This document shows positions 45,936 through 53,935 of a stretch of 64,000 nucleotides of DNA, piece after piece. Within the stretch, counting starts at the first letter, position 1. The number at the start of each line of letters is the position of its first letter. Source of the DNA: Lentibacillus halodurans (GTDB taxonomy: Bacteria > Bacillota > Bacilli > Bacillales > Amphibacillaceae); assembly GCF_900112045.1 (NCBI RefSeq), contig NZ_FOJW01000002.1, positions 255,962 to 319,961 on the forward strand. The letters run 5' to 3'. The notes under the pieces are model-generated. The model did not search any database, was not told where the DNA came from, and saw only the letters and a program-made list of their open reading frames with translations. The position numbers and the translations under genes were made by a program.

Positions 45936-47549
45936 ATGAAGGCACTTAATCATCTCAATTATCCGTATGCTTCGCCGAGATTATCAACCTTTGCGAAGAA
46001 CGGTATGGTCACCACGTCACAACCGCTTGCTTCTCAGGCCGGGCTGGATATTTTAAGAAAAGGCGGGAATGCGATTGATGCCGCGATTGCAACGGCTGCC
46101 TGTCTGACGGTTGTGGAGCCGACATCGAACGGGATCGGCGGTGATGCATTTGCATTGGTCTGGACAAAAGGTGAACTACACGGTCTGAATGGAAGCGGGC
46201 GTGCACCAGAGTCAGTTTCAATCAAAGCTGTCAAAGATACAGGGCACGAGGAAATCCCGAAATATGGCTGGATTCCAGTTACGGTGCCGGGGGTACCGGC
46301 TGCCTGGGCTGAGCTTTCCAGAGAATTTGGCAAGCTGCCCTTCCAGGAAGTCTTGCAGCCGGCAATTCATTATGCACGAGAGGGTTTTCCGGTTTCCCCG
46401 ACACTAAGCAGATTTTGGAAGAAGTCTTTTAATATGTTTAATAAAAATCTCACGGATGAGATATTTTCAGAATGGTTCAGGACATTTGCACCAGAGGGAA
46501 GGCCTCCGGAGCCCGGTGAGATCTGGGCTTCGGAAAATCATGCAAAGACACTGGAAAAAATCGCTGAAACAAATGCTGAAGCCTTTTATCACGGTGAACT
46601 GGCGGAAAAAATTGCTTCATTTTCAGAAGAAAATGGGGGATTTCTGTCCGCTGATGACTTGGCGGCACATCAATCTGAATGGGTGGAGCCAATTAGCGTC
46701 CATTACAGAGGGTATGATGTTTGGGAGATTCCTCCGAATGGTCAGGGTCTAGTTGCGCTGCAGGCTCTTAATATTTTGAAAGAGTTTCATTTCACGGAAA
46801 AAGAATCTGTGGATACATACCACAAACAAATCGAAGCAATTAAACTGGCATTCGCTGACGGCCAGGCGCATATTACAGATGAAAATCATATGAGGTATTC
46901 AACAGAAGAATTGCTGAGTGAATTGTATGCCAAGAGCAGAAAACAGCTGATCGGCAAGACTGCTCAGCTTCCTGAAGCCGGTGAACCTTCGCAGGGGGGG
47001 ACGGTATATCTTGCTGCAGCAGACAATGAAGGGAATATGGTATCGTTCATCCAGAGCAATTATATGGGTTTTGGATCTGGCTTGGTTGTTCCGGGGACCG
47101 GTATTGCCTTGCAGAACCGCGGACATAACTTTTCAATCGATCCCGAACATATTAATGCTTTAGCAGGCGGCAAGAGAAGCTATCATACGATCATTCCGGG
47201 ATTCATGACACAAGGGAATCAGCCTGTCGGTCCTTTTGGTGTTATGGGTGGTTTTATGCAGCCACAAGGGCATGTACAGGTCGTCATGAATACGATTGAT
47301 TTTGGACTGACACCACAGGCTGCATTGGATGCGCCAAGATGGCAATGGTTTAAGGATAAAAAAATAGAAGTGGAGAACCGCTTTCCTCATCATATCGCTC
47401 AAGGACTATCGGAAAAAGCGCATGACGTGACGATCCAACTGGAGCCAAACGGTTTTGGAAGGGGTCAAATTATTTGGCGCGATGCTGATACCGGCGTACT
47501 TGTCGGTGGCACTGAAACACGGACGGATGGTGGAGTAGCTTGCTGGTGA
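45936..47549 (+). CDS. Gamma-glutamyltransferase-like protein, YwrD type, cytosolic
   Basis: A 537-residue Ntn hydrolase of the gamma-glutamyltransferase family, which cleaves gamma-glutamyl amides after self-processing. The nucleophile should be Thr356 in QGGTVYLA. GGNAIDAAIA, NGIGGDAFA and GRAPES match the family. There is no signal peptide, unlike the secreted Ggt of B. subtilis, so it works in the cytosol like YwrD. AAAGGAAG precedes the ATG. It follows dppF by 18 bases and overlaps the next gene by a few bases, so it would hydrolyse an imported gamma-glutamyl compound. Physiological substrate unknown. Confidence 0.88.
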   Translation: MKALNHLNYPYASPRLSTFAKNGMVTTSQPLASQAGLDILRKGGNAIDAAIATAACLTVVEPTSNGIGGDAFALVWTKGELHGLNGSGRAPESVSIKAVKDTGHEEIPKYGWIPVTVPGVPAAWAELSREFGKLPFQEVLQPAIHYAREGFPVSPTLSRFWKKSFNMFNKNLTDEIFSEWFRTFAPEGRPPEPGEIWASENHAKTLEKIAETNAEAFYHGELAEKIASFSEENGGFLSADDLAAHQSEWVEPISVHYRGYDVWEIPPNGQGLVALQALNILKEFHFTEKESVDTYHKQIEAIKLAFADGQAHITDENHMRYSTEELLSELYAKSRKQLIGKTAQLPEAGEPSQGGTVYLAAADNEGNMVSFIQSNYMGFGSGLVVPGTGIALQNRGHNFSIDPEHINALAGGKRSYHTIIPGFMTQGNQPVGPFGVMGGFMQPQGHVQVVMNTIDFGLTPQAALDAPRWQWFKDKKIEVENRFPHHIAQGLSEKAHDVTIQLEPNGFGRGQIIWRDADTGVLVGGTETRTDGGVACW

Positions 47550-48148
47550 ATAATCAAGACGAAGTAAATGAAGGCCGGAATAAGGGACGCCAGCATCTGC
47601 ACCTTTTTCTGGCTTTCTTCCGGGTAGGAATCCTTGGATATGGGGGCGGACCCGGATCAATTCCGCTGATTCATAAAGAAGTGGTGGATAAGTATAAATG
47701 GGTGAATGATGAGGAATTTGGCGATATTTTAGCATTGGGCAATACGCTTCCCGGGCCGATTGCCACGAAAATGGCCGGCTATATCGGTCATCGTATATCC
47801 GGTTTATTGGGGATGATCAGCGCTATAGTGGCTACTATATTGCCGACTATCCTGTTAATGATTGCCCTGTTAATGTCGTTATCGTCCATCAGGGATTTTG
47901 ATTGGGTGAACGGAATGACAGCCGCTGTTATGCCGGTAGTCGGTGTTATGCTGGCTGTTTTGACGTGGCAATTTTTTGAAAAGGCGGGCAAAGGCATAGG
48001 GTGGACACAAACGATTGTTATGAGCGCCATTATCCTAGTTCTATTGGAATTTGCAGGGGTTCATCCGGGAATTGCCATAGCAGCCTTGATCATTATAGCA
48101 TTATCCAAGCGGGATGCAGGCCGTGCAAAGGAAGGTGAAAGGTCTTGA
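47546..48148 (+). CDS. Chromate transporter, N-terminal half-type subunit (YwrB/ChrA-like)
   Basis: A protein of about 200 residues and six spans that corresponds to one half of ChrA chromate transporters. The motifs ILGYGGGPGSIPLI and LGNTLPGPIATKMAGYIG are characteristic. Starts TTG 47540 and GTG 47546 are both possible; the latter is 10 bases after GGTGGAG and overlaps the end of the transferase gene. Its stop overlaps the start of the second half. Short paired CHR proteins work as heterodimers. In B. subtilis ywrAB lie in the same neighbourhood as ywrCD. Confidence 0.88.
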   Translation: MNNQDEVNEGRNKGRQHLHLFLAFFRVGILGYGGGPGSIPLIHKEVVDKYKWVNDEEFGDILALGNTLPGPIATKMAGYIGHRISGLLGMISAIVATILPTILLMIALLMSLSSIRDFDWVNGMTAAVMPVVGVMLAVLTWQFFEKAGKGIGWTQTIVMSAIILVLLEFAGVHPGIAIAALIIIALSKRDAGRAKEGERS

Positions 48149-48675
48149 TTCTTTACTGGAACATTTTTATCGCTTTCTTTATTCCGGGAATCCTAGGTTA
48201 TGGAGGAGGTCCTGCATCGATACCGCTGATTGAGAATGAAGTAGTCCAACGCTATGAATGGATGTCTGTCCAGGAATTCAGTGAAGTGCTTGCACTTGGG
48301 AATTCTCTTCCAGGCCCGATTGCCACCAAAATGGCCGGTTATATCGGATATGAAGTTGGAGGGATTCCCGGTGCTATAGTAGCTATTTTAGCCACGGTTG
48401 CCCCATCGCTGATCCTGATGATTTTATTAATGGGGATTTTATATAAGTATAAAGATTCCCCGAAAGTCAAACGACTGACATTGTATGTGCGGCCGGTCAT
48501 TGCCATTTTGCTCGGTCTGATGGCATGGCGGTTTTTCGTTGATTCATATGAAGGGATCGGTATATGGCAGACGGCTTTTCTCATCGGCGTCAGTTATTTA
48601 TTGCTGGAGCGTTTTAAAATTCATCCGGCCTTTGTGATTATGGGAACGCTCGTGTATGGCGGGTTTGTTTTGTGA
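48145..48675 (+). CDS. Chromate transporter, second half-type subunit (YwrA/ChrB-like)
   Basis: A 176-residue paralogue of the preceding gene with the same motifs (ILGYGGGPASIPLI and LGNSLPGPIATKMAGYIG). The TTG start lies inside the end of the first subunit gene, with GGTGAAAGG upstream, so translation is coupled. Together they form a complete CHR-type antiporter for chromate or sulfate. Whether chromate is the natural substrate is unknown; link to peptide uptake may only be positional. Confidence 0.88.
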   Translation: MILYWNIFIAFFIPGILGYGGGPASIPLIENEVVQRYEWMSVQEFSEVLALGNSLPGPIATKMAGYIGYEVGGIPGAIVAILATVAPSLILMILLMGILYKYKDSPKVKRLTLYVRPVIAILLGLMAWRFFVDSYEGIGIWQTAFLIGVSYLLLERFKIHPAFVIMGTLVYGGFVL

Positions 48676-48805
48676 GATTGAGTGACTTATTTTAATTTTA
48701 AATACAAGCTAACTGCAGCGTATCATGAATACATGTAATGGTCACATTTTACTTAAGGGGGGGGCGTTGCATTTCCGTCCTTGTAGTGTCATGTGTCATG
48801 CTATA

Positions 48806-48949
48806 ATGAATGTTGTCTTGTTCGTATTCGAGACACTGGTTTTGATGTTTGCATTGCAACAATTGTTGCAACGATCACGGACCAAAAAAATAGACCTCCC
48901 CGGAGTTAACAGGCCGGTGGACGTCTATCCTTACTTGTCCCCCTCTTGA
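48806..48949 (+). CDS. Candidate type I toxin peptide, holin-like
   Basis: A 47-codon frame encodes one membrane helix (VLFVFETLVLMFALQQLLQ) followed by a basic stretch (RSRTKK) and a Pro-rich tail (DLPGVNRPVDVYPYLSPS). This is the layout of Bacilli holin-like type I toxins. No ribosome binding site is seen, and an extended -10 box (TGCTATAAT, 48799-48807) overlaps the ATG, so the true start may be the TTG at 48818 or the ATG at 48845. The 3' end of the frame overlaps structured DNA with terminators on both strands. Confidence 0.4.
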   Translation: MNVVLFVFETLVLMFALQQLLQRSRTKKIDLPGVNRPVDVYPYLSPS

Positions 48950-49020
48950 AGGGGGGAATAGCTCATTGCCGGCTGAAGATATGTGAATATCTTCAGCCTT
49001 TATTTTTTTAACTAGGAGAT
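48885..49020 (-). ncRNA. Candidate antisense RNA to the toxin message
   Basis: Read on the minus strand, ATAGAC...GTCTAT (48890-48928) forms a stem followed by seven Ts (48884-48890), a terminator for a transcript coming from the right. A weak promoter (TTGCAT, 17 bases, TAAAAA) lies near 49000-49030. Such a convergent RNA would overlap the toxin 3' end. Start point is a guess. Confidence 0.3.
48971..49009 (+). terminator. Strong terminator after the candidate toxin gene
   Basis: GGCTGAAGATAT and ATATCTTCAGCC form a perfect 12-bp stem with a GTGA loop, followed by TTTATTTTTTT. Confidence 0.9.
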
Positions 49021-49070
49021 TTGCTGCATGCAAGTCTAATCTTTCGTTTAGCGGCATAGAAAGCCCGTTT

Positions 49071-49104
49071 TTGACTATCATCACACGTTCATTTATAATA
49101 TGAA
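49071..49104 (+). promoter_or_regulatory. czrA promoter with overlapping operator
   Basis: TTGACT (49071-49076), 17 bases, TATAAT (49094-49099). TTCATTTATAATATGAA (49088-49104) is a palindrome centred on the -10 box and fits an ArsR/CzrA-type operator. Confidence 0.7.
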
Positions 49105-49169
49105 TACATGCTAATATAATCACATATTTCGAAGCAATCGAATTAATTTTTCAAGGTGAGGGAATTGTA

Positions 49170-49490
49170 ATGGATGAGCACTATGAGAATGATCCATATG
49201 AGGACTTGGACGAAGAAACCTTATTTGTCGTATCACAAACATTTAAGGCATTAGGAGATCCAACCAGAATTCGGATTCTCCATTTGCTTTTTCATCATGA
49301 ACATTCCGTGAATCAAATTGCTGAGAACATACATCTAAGGCAATCAACTGTTTCACATCAGTTACGGTTCCTGAAAAATTTACGGTTGGTAAAAAACCGC
49401 AGAGAAGGAACAACGTTGTACTATTCGCATGATGATGAACATGTCATGAATTTGCTGAAACAAACGATTGATCACGCCTATCACAGTTAG
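49170..49490 (+). CDS. czrA: Zinc-responsive ArsR/SmtB-family repressor (CzrA-like)
   Basis: A 106-residue winged-helix repressor. The recognition region is [21 protein letters not shown]. The alpha-5 metal site has the full CzrA pattern D-x-H-x10-H-x2-H: Asp89, His91, His102 and His105, which binds Zn(II) or Co(II). There is no alpha-3 Cys site, so arsenic or cadmium sensing is unlikely. Ribosome binding site AGGTGAGGG. It is the first gene of a unit with the CDF exporter and probably represses it through the palindrome over the promoter. Confidence 0.92.
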   Translation: MDEHYENDPYEDLDEETLFVVSQTFKALGDPTRIRILHLLFHHEHSVNQIAENIHLRQSTVSHQLRFLKNLRLVKNRREGTTLYYSHDDEHVMNLLKQTIDHAYHS

Positions 49491-49550
49491 TCATATGATT
49501 AATATTAATATATGAGCAGCTATGAATGGATGGTATTGGGAGGTTTCCAA

Positions 49551-50501
49551 TTGGGACACAATCACAGTCATGATCATACACATGGTGCAAACAAAAAGGC
49601 ATTAATGATCAGCTTTATCATTATAACAGCATACATGGTGATCGAGGCAATCGGCGGATTTTTAACAAACAGTTTGGCGCTATTATCCGATGCAGGACAT
49701 ATGTTAAGCGATGCTGTTTCACTTGGCGTTGGGCTCCTGGCATTTAAACTTGGAGAGAAGGTGGCCAGTTATCATAAAACATATGGCTATAAACGATTTG
49801 AAATTTTGGCGGCTGTTTTTAATGGTGTAACGCTCATACTCATTTCCTTATACATTTTTTATGAAGCTTATCATCGTTTTATGGATCCACCTGAAGTTGC
49901 GTCAACGGGCATGTTAGTCATTGCTTCCATTGGGCTGATCGTAAATATCGTGGTTGCCTGGATTTTAATGCGTGGTGATACCGACGAAAATCTCAATTTA
50001 CGTGCAGCTTTTCTTCACGTGCTGGGTGATCTATTTGGTTCCATCGGTGCGGTCAGCGCGGCACTCTTGATTATGTTTTTCGGCTGGGGCTGGGCTGATC
50101 CGCTAGCGAGTGTGCTTGTTGCAATTCTTGTACTGGTAAGTGGTTGGCGTGTTACAAAAGATGCGGTTCACGTATTAATGGAAGGCACACCTAAAAACGT
50201 TGAGCTGGATGATATTATTAACACGATTGAAAAGATCGAGGAAATTATTGCGATCCATGACCTGCATGTGTGGAGTATCACGAGCGGTCAAAATGCGCTC
50301 TCCTGTCATGCGGTGGTAGACGGAGAACTCTCAGTACATGAAAGTCAAAAGCTGTTGCGAAGTATTGAGCAAAAACTGGAACATAAAGATATCGGCCACG
50401 TAACAGTTCAGATGGAGAGTGAAGAACACCCACATGAGGATTCCCTGTTTTGTCAAAATGATCACGAATCCGTATCACGAAGTCATGATCATTCGAAATA
50501 A
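49551..50501 (+). CDS. czcD: Cation diffusion facilitator, zinc/cobalt exporter (CzcD-like)
   Basis: A 316-residue CDF antiporter that exports Zn2+ (and Co2+ or Cd2+) for H+ or K+. It has a His-rich lead (HNHSHDHTHG), six membrane spans with the metal site in ALLSDAGHMLSDA and HVLGDLFGS, and a cytosolic C-terminal domain (IHDLHVWSITSG). The His-rich tail ends in SRSHDHSK. I chose the TTG at 49551 because TTGGGAGG lies upstream; the ATG at 49512 has no site. It follows czrA by 60 bases. Confidence 0.93.
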   Translation: MGHNHSHDHTHGANKKALMISFIIITAYMVIEAIGGFLTNSLALLSDAGHMLSDAVSLGVGLLAFKLGEKVASYHKTYGYKRFEILAAVFNGVTLILISLYIFYEAYHRFMDPPEVASTGMLVIASIGLIVNIVVAWILMRGDTDENLNLRAAFLHVLGDLFGSIGAVSAALLIMFFGWGWADPLASVLVAILVLVSGWRVTKDAVHVLMEGTPKNVELDDIINTIEKIEEIIAIHDLHVWSITSGQNALSCHAVVDGELSVHESQKLLRSIEQKLEHKDIGHVTVQMESEEHPHEDSLFCQNDHESVSRSHDHSK

Positions 50502-50510
50502 GTACAACTG

Positions 50511-50545
50511 CCCTGAGCAAATATCATTCACTCGGGGTCTGTTTG
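50511..50545 (+). terminator. Probable terminator of czrA-czcD
   Basis: CCCTGAG (50511-50517) pairs with CTCGGGG (50531-50537) with one G-T pair, followed by TCTGTTTG. Confidence 0.55.
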
Positions 50546-50592
50546 TATTGATTGGATTATATAGGAAAAGCCGATCATTAGACCAAATAAAT

Positions 50593-50619
50593 CGCTGATG
50601 AATTTTGAGAAATCCGCTG
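50593..50619. repeat. CGCTGATA-type repeat, two degenerate units
   Basis: CGCTGATGAATTTT starts at 50593 and CGCTGTTTATCA at 50615, 22 bases apart. They match the 21-bp units at 25137-25210. Confidence 0.5.
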
Positions 50620-50670
50620 TTTATCACTTTGATCCATCTCGATTATAAGCAGACAATATGTATTGACTGT

Positions 50671-51369
50671 TTATTCCACGGCATCATCCTTTTTGTCTAC
50701 ATAAAGCGTACCATCAGGCTGAACTTCTGCGTAAAAAATTTGTGAAAAAGTTTTTGCTCCTGCTTGTCCAACCTGTTGTTCCAACCAGTTCATGTCAAGA
50801 TTTAATGCTGAGAGATTGTTCGTGTTAACCCTTCCGTCAGATATAACTTCAGTTCCGATTGGGTAAGGAGTCGGAATTGGATTTGTGATATTCATATCAC
50901 CTTTCGTAACAGTCCGCTTGTTTTCCTTTTTCAGGACTGAGAGTTTGCCGCTGGTTTCAAAAATGGCATAGTTGACATCTGACATAGCAAATATATTTTT
51001 CTGTCTTAGTAAGGCGTTAAGCGAATTGATGTCCAGTCGGGCTTTACGGAGCGCATTTTCCATAATTTTTCCATCTTTAACAACGATCAGGGGCTGTCCG
51101 GTCATTATTTTTCGCGCACTTTTGGATTTTATGTCTATGAACCCCATAACGATAGTGAACATTGCCCATCCAACCATTGCTATCAAGCCATTTCGAATAC
51201 TAAGATTTTGACTGACAACAAGGTTGGCTGAAATGGAGCCAATCGCGATTGCGGAAATAAAATTGAAAAATGTCATCTGACTAATTTCTTTCCTGCCCAT
51301 AATTCTTGCTAAAATAAATAGTACAATAAATGATAATACAATTCGGAGCACTAGTTCGGAAATGTTCAT
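50671..51369 (-). CDS. DUF421 (YetF-like) membrane protein
   Basis: A 232-residue protein with three N-terminal membrane helices (LVLRIVLSFIVLFILARIMG, then the GRKEISQMTFFNFISAIAIG segment) and a soluble C-terminal DUF421 domain (QPLIVVKDGKIMENALRKAR). B. subtilis has several such proteins (YetF, YrbG, YkjA, YdfR), some tied to sporulation and germination. The ATG at 51369 is the natural start. A small hydrophilic gene lies 34 bases upstream on the same strand and may be co-transcribed. Biochemical role unknown. Confidence 0.88.
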   Translation of the reverse strand: MNISELVLRIVLSFIVLFILARIMGRKEISQMTFFNFISAIAIGSISANLVVSQNLSIRNGLIAMVGWAMFTIVMGFIDIKSKSARKIMTGQPLIVVKDGKIMENALRKARLDINSLNALLRQKNIFAMSDVNYAIFETSGKLSVLKKENKRTVTKGDMNITNPIPTPYPIGTEVISDGRVNTNNLSALNLDMNWLEQQVGQAGAKTFSQIFYAEVQPDGTLYVDKKDDAVE

Positions 51370-51403
51370 TTACAGCCCAACTTTCCAGGTTTAGAAATAA
51401 ATC

Positions 51404-51574
51404 TCATTCATTCTCGCTCGGCTCATACTCATCATAAGATAGCCTTGTAACTTTCGTTGATTCACCCTTTTTTATATCAGTTTCGGATGCTTGTACACCA
51501 TAAGCATCCTCCGGGTCCATACCTGGAGCAGTAACATCACGGTTTATTGCTGATTTTCGCTTCTTTTTATCCAT
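51404..51574 (-). CDS. Small hydrophilic protein, unknown
   Basis: A 56-residue, charged protein starting MDKKKRKSAINRD with the ATG at 51572-51574 and GGAGGTGG upstream. The middle DPEDAYGVQASETD and the acidic end (SYDEYEPSENE) suggest a disordered, soluble protein like small spore or stress proteins of Bacillaceae. I cannot assign a family. Same strand and close spacing to the DUF421 gene suggest an operon. Confidence 0.65.
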   Translation of the reverse strand: MDKKKRKSAINRDVTAPGMDPEDAYGVQASETDIKKGESTKVTRLSYDEYEPSENE

Positions 51575-51689
51575 CGTACCACCTCCATTCATTATTATTG
51601 TTTCTTCATGATAAACTTCTATGACAGGCATGTTTTTCCAGTATTCACTCTATCGCCGTGTCAGGATTTTGTTTAGTTATGATCAAAAA

Positions 51690-51960
51690 ATGAGGCTGGG
51701 ATAAAAGAACCTTTATAAAACAAAAATCCGAACAAACAAAGTAAGGTATCAACGCTGCAGAAATATACTTGCTGCTCGTCGTGTTGAATGAAATTCCGAG
51801 AAGCAGCACTCCTCGCAACTCGCGGTTTACTCGGTGGATTTTCGTTCGTCGCTTTCCGCGGGCGGCTGGTGAGCCTCCGCGTGCATTCGCACTGCAGGGT
51901 CTCACACATGCCTTTCCTCCCGCTGGAGTCTACGTATATTTCCTCCGCTAAAACGGACTA
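51690..51960. repeat. Bacillaceae-type dispersed repeat element
   Basis: The element begins GAGGCTGGGATAAAAGAA and continues with CTTTCCGCGGGCGGCTGGTGAG, GGGTCTCACACATGCC, CCGCTGGAGTCTACGTATAT and TTCCTCCGCTAAAACGGAC. These phrases belong to a repeat that I recall as recurring in intergenic DNA of halophilic/alkaliphilic Bacillaceae. Open frames over it on both strands are by-products of its GC-rich composition. Confidence 0.7.
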
Positions 51961-52275
51961 TTGGTCGTCTTTTACTGTGCATTGTTCTGTATGAATCGTT
52001 AGTTCGGGGTTGACAGACGGCTCGTAGGTGGAATCGCTTTCGGGGACAATGCCTGCCCCGATTGTTTTGACAACCTCACCTCCGCCTCATAATGCTTCGA
52101 GAAACACGCAGATTTTCGATTCCACAAATGAGTAATACCGTTTTTCTTTTTTTGATGCCCCGGATCCGTATGCAAAACCGATTGAAGCTGCTGCCACCGC
52201 TTGCACCAATGTTGACAGAAAAAAAGAAAGCCATCATAAATTAAGAGTATTGTGATCAATATAAAAAGTACATAG
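51961..52275. other. Noncoding stretch between the dispersed repeat and cysH
   Basis: No gene with a start and family resemblance. A minus-strand frame reads VQAVAAASIGFAYGSGASKK, EKRYYSFVESKICVFLEAL then a stop, which may be a relic I cannot identify. A terminator for cysH was not found with confidence. Confidence 0.4.
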
Positions 52276-52986
52276 TTATGTTTGGTGCAGTCCACACTCT
52301 TGTTTCGCAAAATTTGCCCATCTCCCTGAACGTATATCTGTTTCGTTTTTTACGGGCAATGTACACATTTCACATCCGATACTTGGATAATGGTTGTCAT
52401 GTAACGTGTTGTAAGGCAGGTTGTTTAAATTGATATATCTCCAGACATCATCCCAAGTCCAATGAATTAACGGGCAAATTTTAATTCGCTTGAACTTGTC
52501 GTCTTGATTAATATATGCGGTGTTTTGTCTGCTGACAGATTGTTCCCGTCTTAATCCGGAAAGCCAGGCATCTGCACTTGCCAGCTCCTGCTGCAATGGT
52601 TCGATTTTCCGCATATGACAGCACAGGTTGGGATGACGTTCCCATAATTTGTCCCCGTATTCAGCTGCCTGCTGTTCGACTGTTAAAACAGGTTCAGCCA
52701 TTTTAATATGAAGTTTTGGATAGTGTTGTTTTACTTTATCAATAAGGGCATACGTTTCTTTAAAATGTAACCCCGTATCTAAAAAAACGATAGTTGCCTG
52801 CGGGTTAACCTTTGAGATAAGGTCCAGCAGCACCATTCCTTCTGCCCCAAAGCTGCAGGCATAGACGATCTTATCCTGATACTCCTGAAAGGCCCACTTA
52901 ATCACATCCATGAAATCGGTTAGTGTATTGTTGAGTCTCTCATGGTCGTGTTCATCCCAGTTATCATAGGTTAATCTGTCTCCCAT
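52276..52986 (-). CDS. cysH: Assimilatory phospho-/adenylylsulfate reductase
   Basis: A 236-residue thioredoxin-dependent reductase that reduces PAPS or APS to sulfite. The [4Fe-4S] ligands are Cys122-Cys123 (NLCCHMRKIEP) and Cys205/Cys208 (GCEMC); the catalytic Cys231 is in KQECGLH. The FeS Cys pairs mark the bacterial APS/PAPS type of B. subtilis CysH and YitB. The ATG at 52984-52986 has GAGGGG upstream; the longer frame to 53058 lacks one. It is divergent from comB-comA, which in B. subtilis (yitABCD) share an operon with a sulfate-reduction pair, so it may supply sulfite for sulfolactate. Confidence 0.94.
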   Translation of the reverse strand: MGDRLTYDNWDEHDHERLNNTLTDFMDVIKWAFQEYQDKIVYACSFGAEGMVLLDLISKVNPQATIVFLDTGLHFKETYALIDKVKQHYPKLHIKMAEPVLTVEQQAAEYGDKLWERHPNLCCHMRKIEPLQQELASADAWLSGLRREQSVSRQNTAYINQDDKFKRIKICPLIHWTWDDVWRYINLNNLPYNTLHDNHYPSIGCEMCTLPVKNETDIRSGRWANFAKQECGLHQT

Positions 52987-53242
52987 ATTTTCCCCTCGCT
53001 TTCTCGTATTGCTTTCATAACACTGACTGGGTGTTTGCCTTAAAGTCAATGTATTCAATGAGCTTGGTGATTGTTAAAGCGAACTAGTCCATTTCCCTGT
53101 AACAAAATATATGAATAAAAATAGTAACGAATATCCATTGGGCGAATATACTTTGTATAAGTTGCGTGCCCACTTAACTGGAGTAGCTGTTATGAAACCT
53201 TGCCCAACAGATAACGACTTCATTAACGTAAGGAGAATAATC

Positions 53243-53935
53243 ATGTACATCAGCATTTACCAAGGCAGAACAGCCCCATCAACAGTTGCTGATATTACGA
53301 TTGTCATTGATGTGATTCGGGCATTTACTTTAGCGCATTATGCTTTCCTGCAAGGCGTAAGTCGTATCTATCTTGTCGAGACAGTAGACCAGGCGTTTGA
53401 GATAAAGCAGGAAAATCCGGAATACCTTTTAGCAGGGGAAACAGCGGGTTATGCGATTGAAGGTTTTGATATTGATAACTCACCATACCACCTCCAGCAA
53501 AAAAACCTTTCCGGAAAAACACTAGTCCAAAAGACGACGAACGGGGTGCGGGCTGCTTTAAACAATCTGCCATCTGATCATGTGTTTGTTACAGGCTTCA
53601 CAAATGCAAGACAAACGGCAGAATTCGTTAGAGAACGGTTTGCAGATGAAAAAGAAAAAACCGTCCATATCATTGCTTCCCACCCTGATGGGGATGATGA
53701 CCTTGCCTGTGCAAAGTATATCAAAAGTATATTAGAAAATGCCAATTCTCTTTCAGCACTGGAGGTAAGGGAAAGGATCAAGCGTTCACATGTGGCTGGA
53801 AAGTTTTTTGACAAGCGCAATACAGCGTTTATTCAGGAAGATATTGCTTATTGTATCAGGGAACTGGATACCAATTTTGTCATGAAGGTTAATAAGACGA
53901 CTGAAATACCAATGATTGAGAGGGTTACGGTATGA
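53243..53935 (+). CDS. comB: 2-phosphosulfolactate phosphatase (ComB / YitC-like)
   Basis: A 230-residue ComB-family phosphatase that converts phosphosulfolactate to sulfolactate. ITIVIDVIRAFTLAHYAFLQG, LAGETAGYAIEGFDIDNSP and QKTTNGVRA are signature segments. I chose ATG 53243, after AAGGAG, since the longer frame from 53111 is not supported. Its last codons overlap the start of comA. In Bacillus, sulfolactate accumulates in spores, so this pair probably serves sporulation. Divergent cysH could provide sulfite. Confidence 0.92.
   Translation: MYISIYQGRTAPSTVADITIVIDVIRAFTLAHYAFLQGVSRIYLVETVDQAFEIKQENPEYLLAGETAGYAIEGFDIDNSPYHLQQKNLSGKTLVQKTTNGVRAALNNLPSDHVFVTGFTNARQTAEFVRERFADEKEKTVHIIASHPDGDDDLACAKYIKSILENANSLSALEVRERIKRSHVAGKFFDKRNTAFIQEDIAYCIRELDTNFVMKVNKTTEIPMIERVTV

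Noticed and set aside
48885-49010. Riboswitch upstream of czrA
   Set aside because: The structure ends in a strong terminator but lies upstream of a perfect czrA promoter and its operator; none of the known metal riboswitch cores was recognised. Toxin-antitoxin structure explains it better.
48875-49123. Minus-strand open frame of 82 codons over the toxin region
   Set aside because: It crosses two hairpin terminators and the czrA promoter, has no ribosome binding site and no family resemblance.
51645-51994. Four overlapping open frames of 60-86 codons on both strands
   Set aside because: They are produced by the GC-rich dispersed repeat and have no ribosome binding sites.
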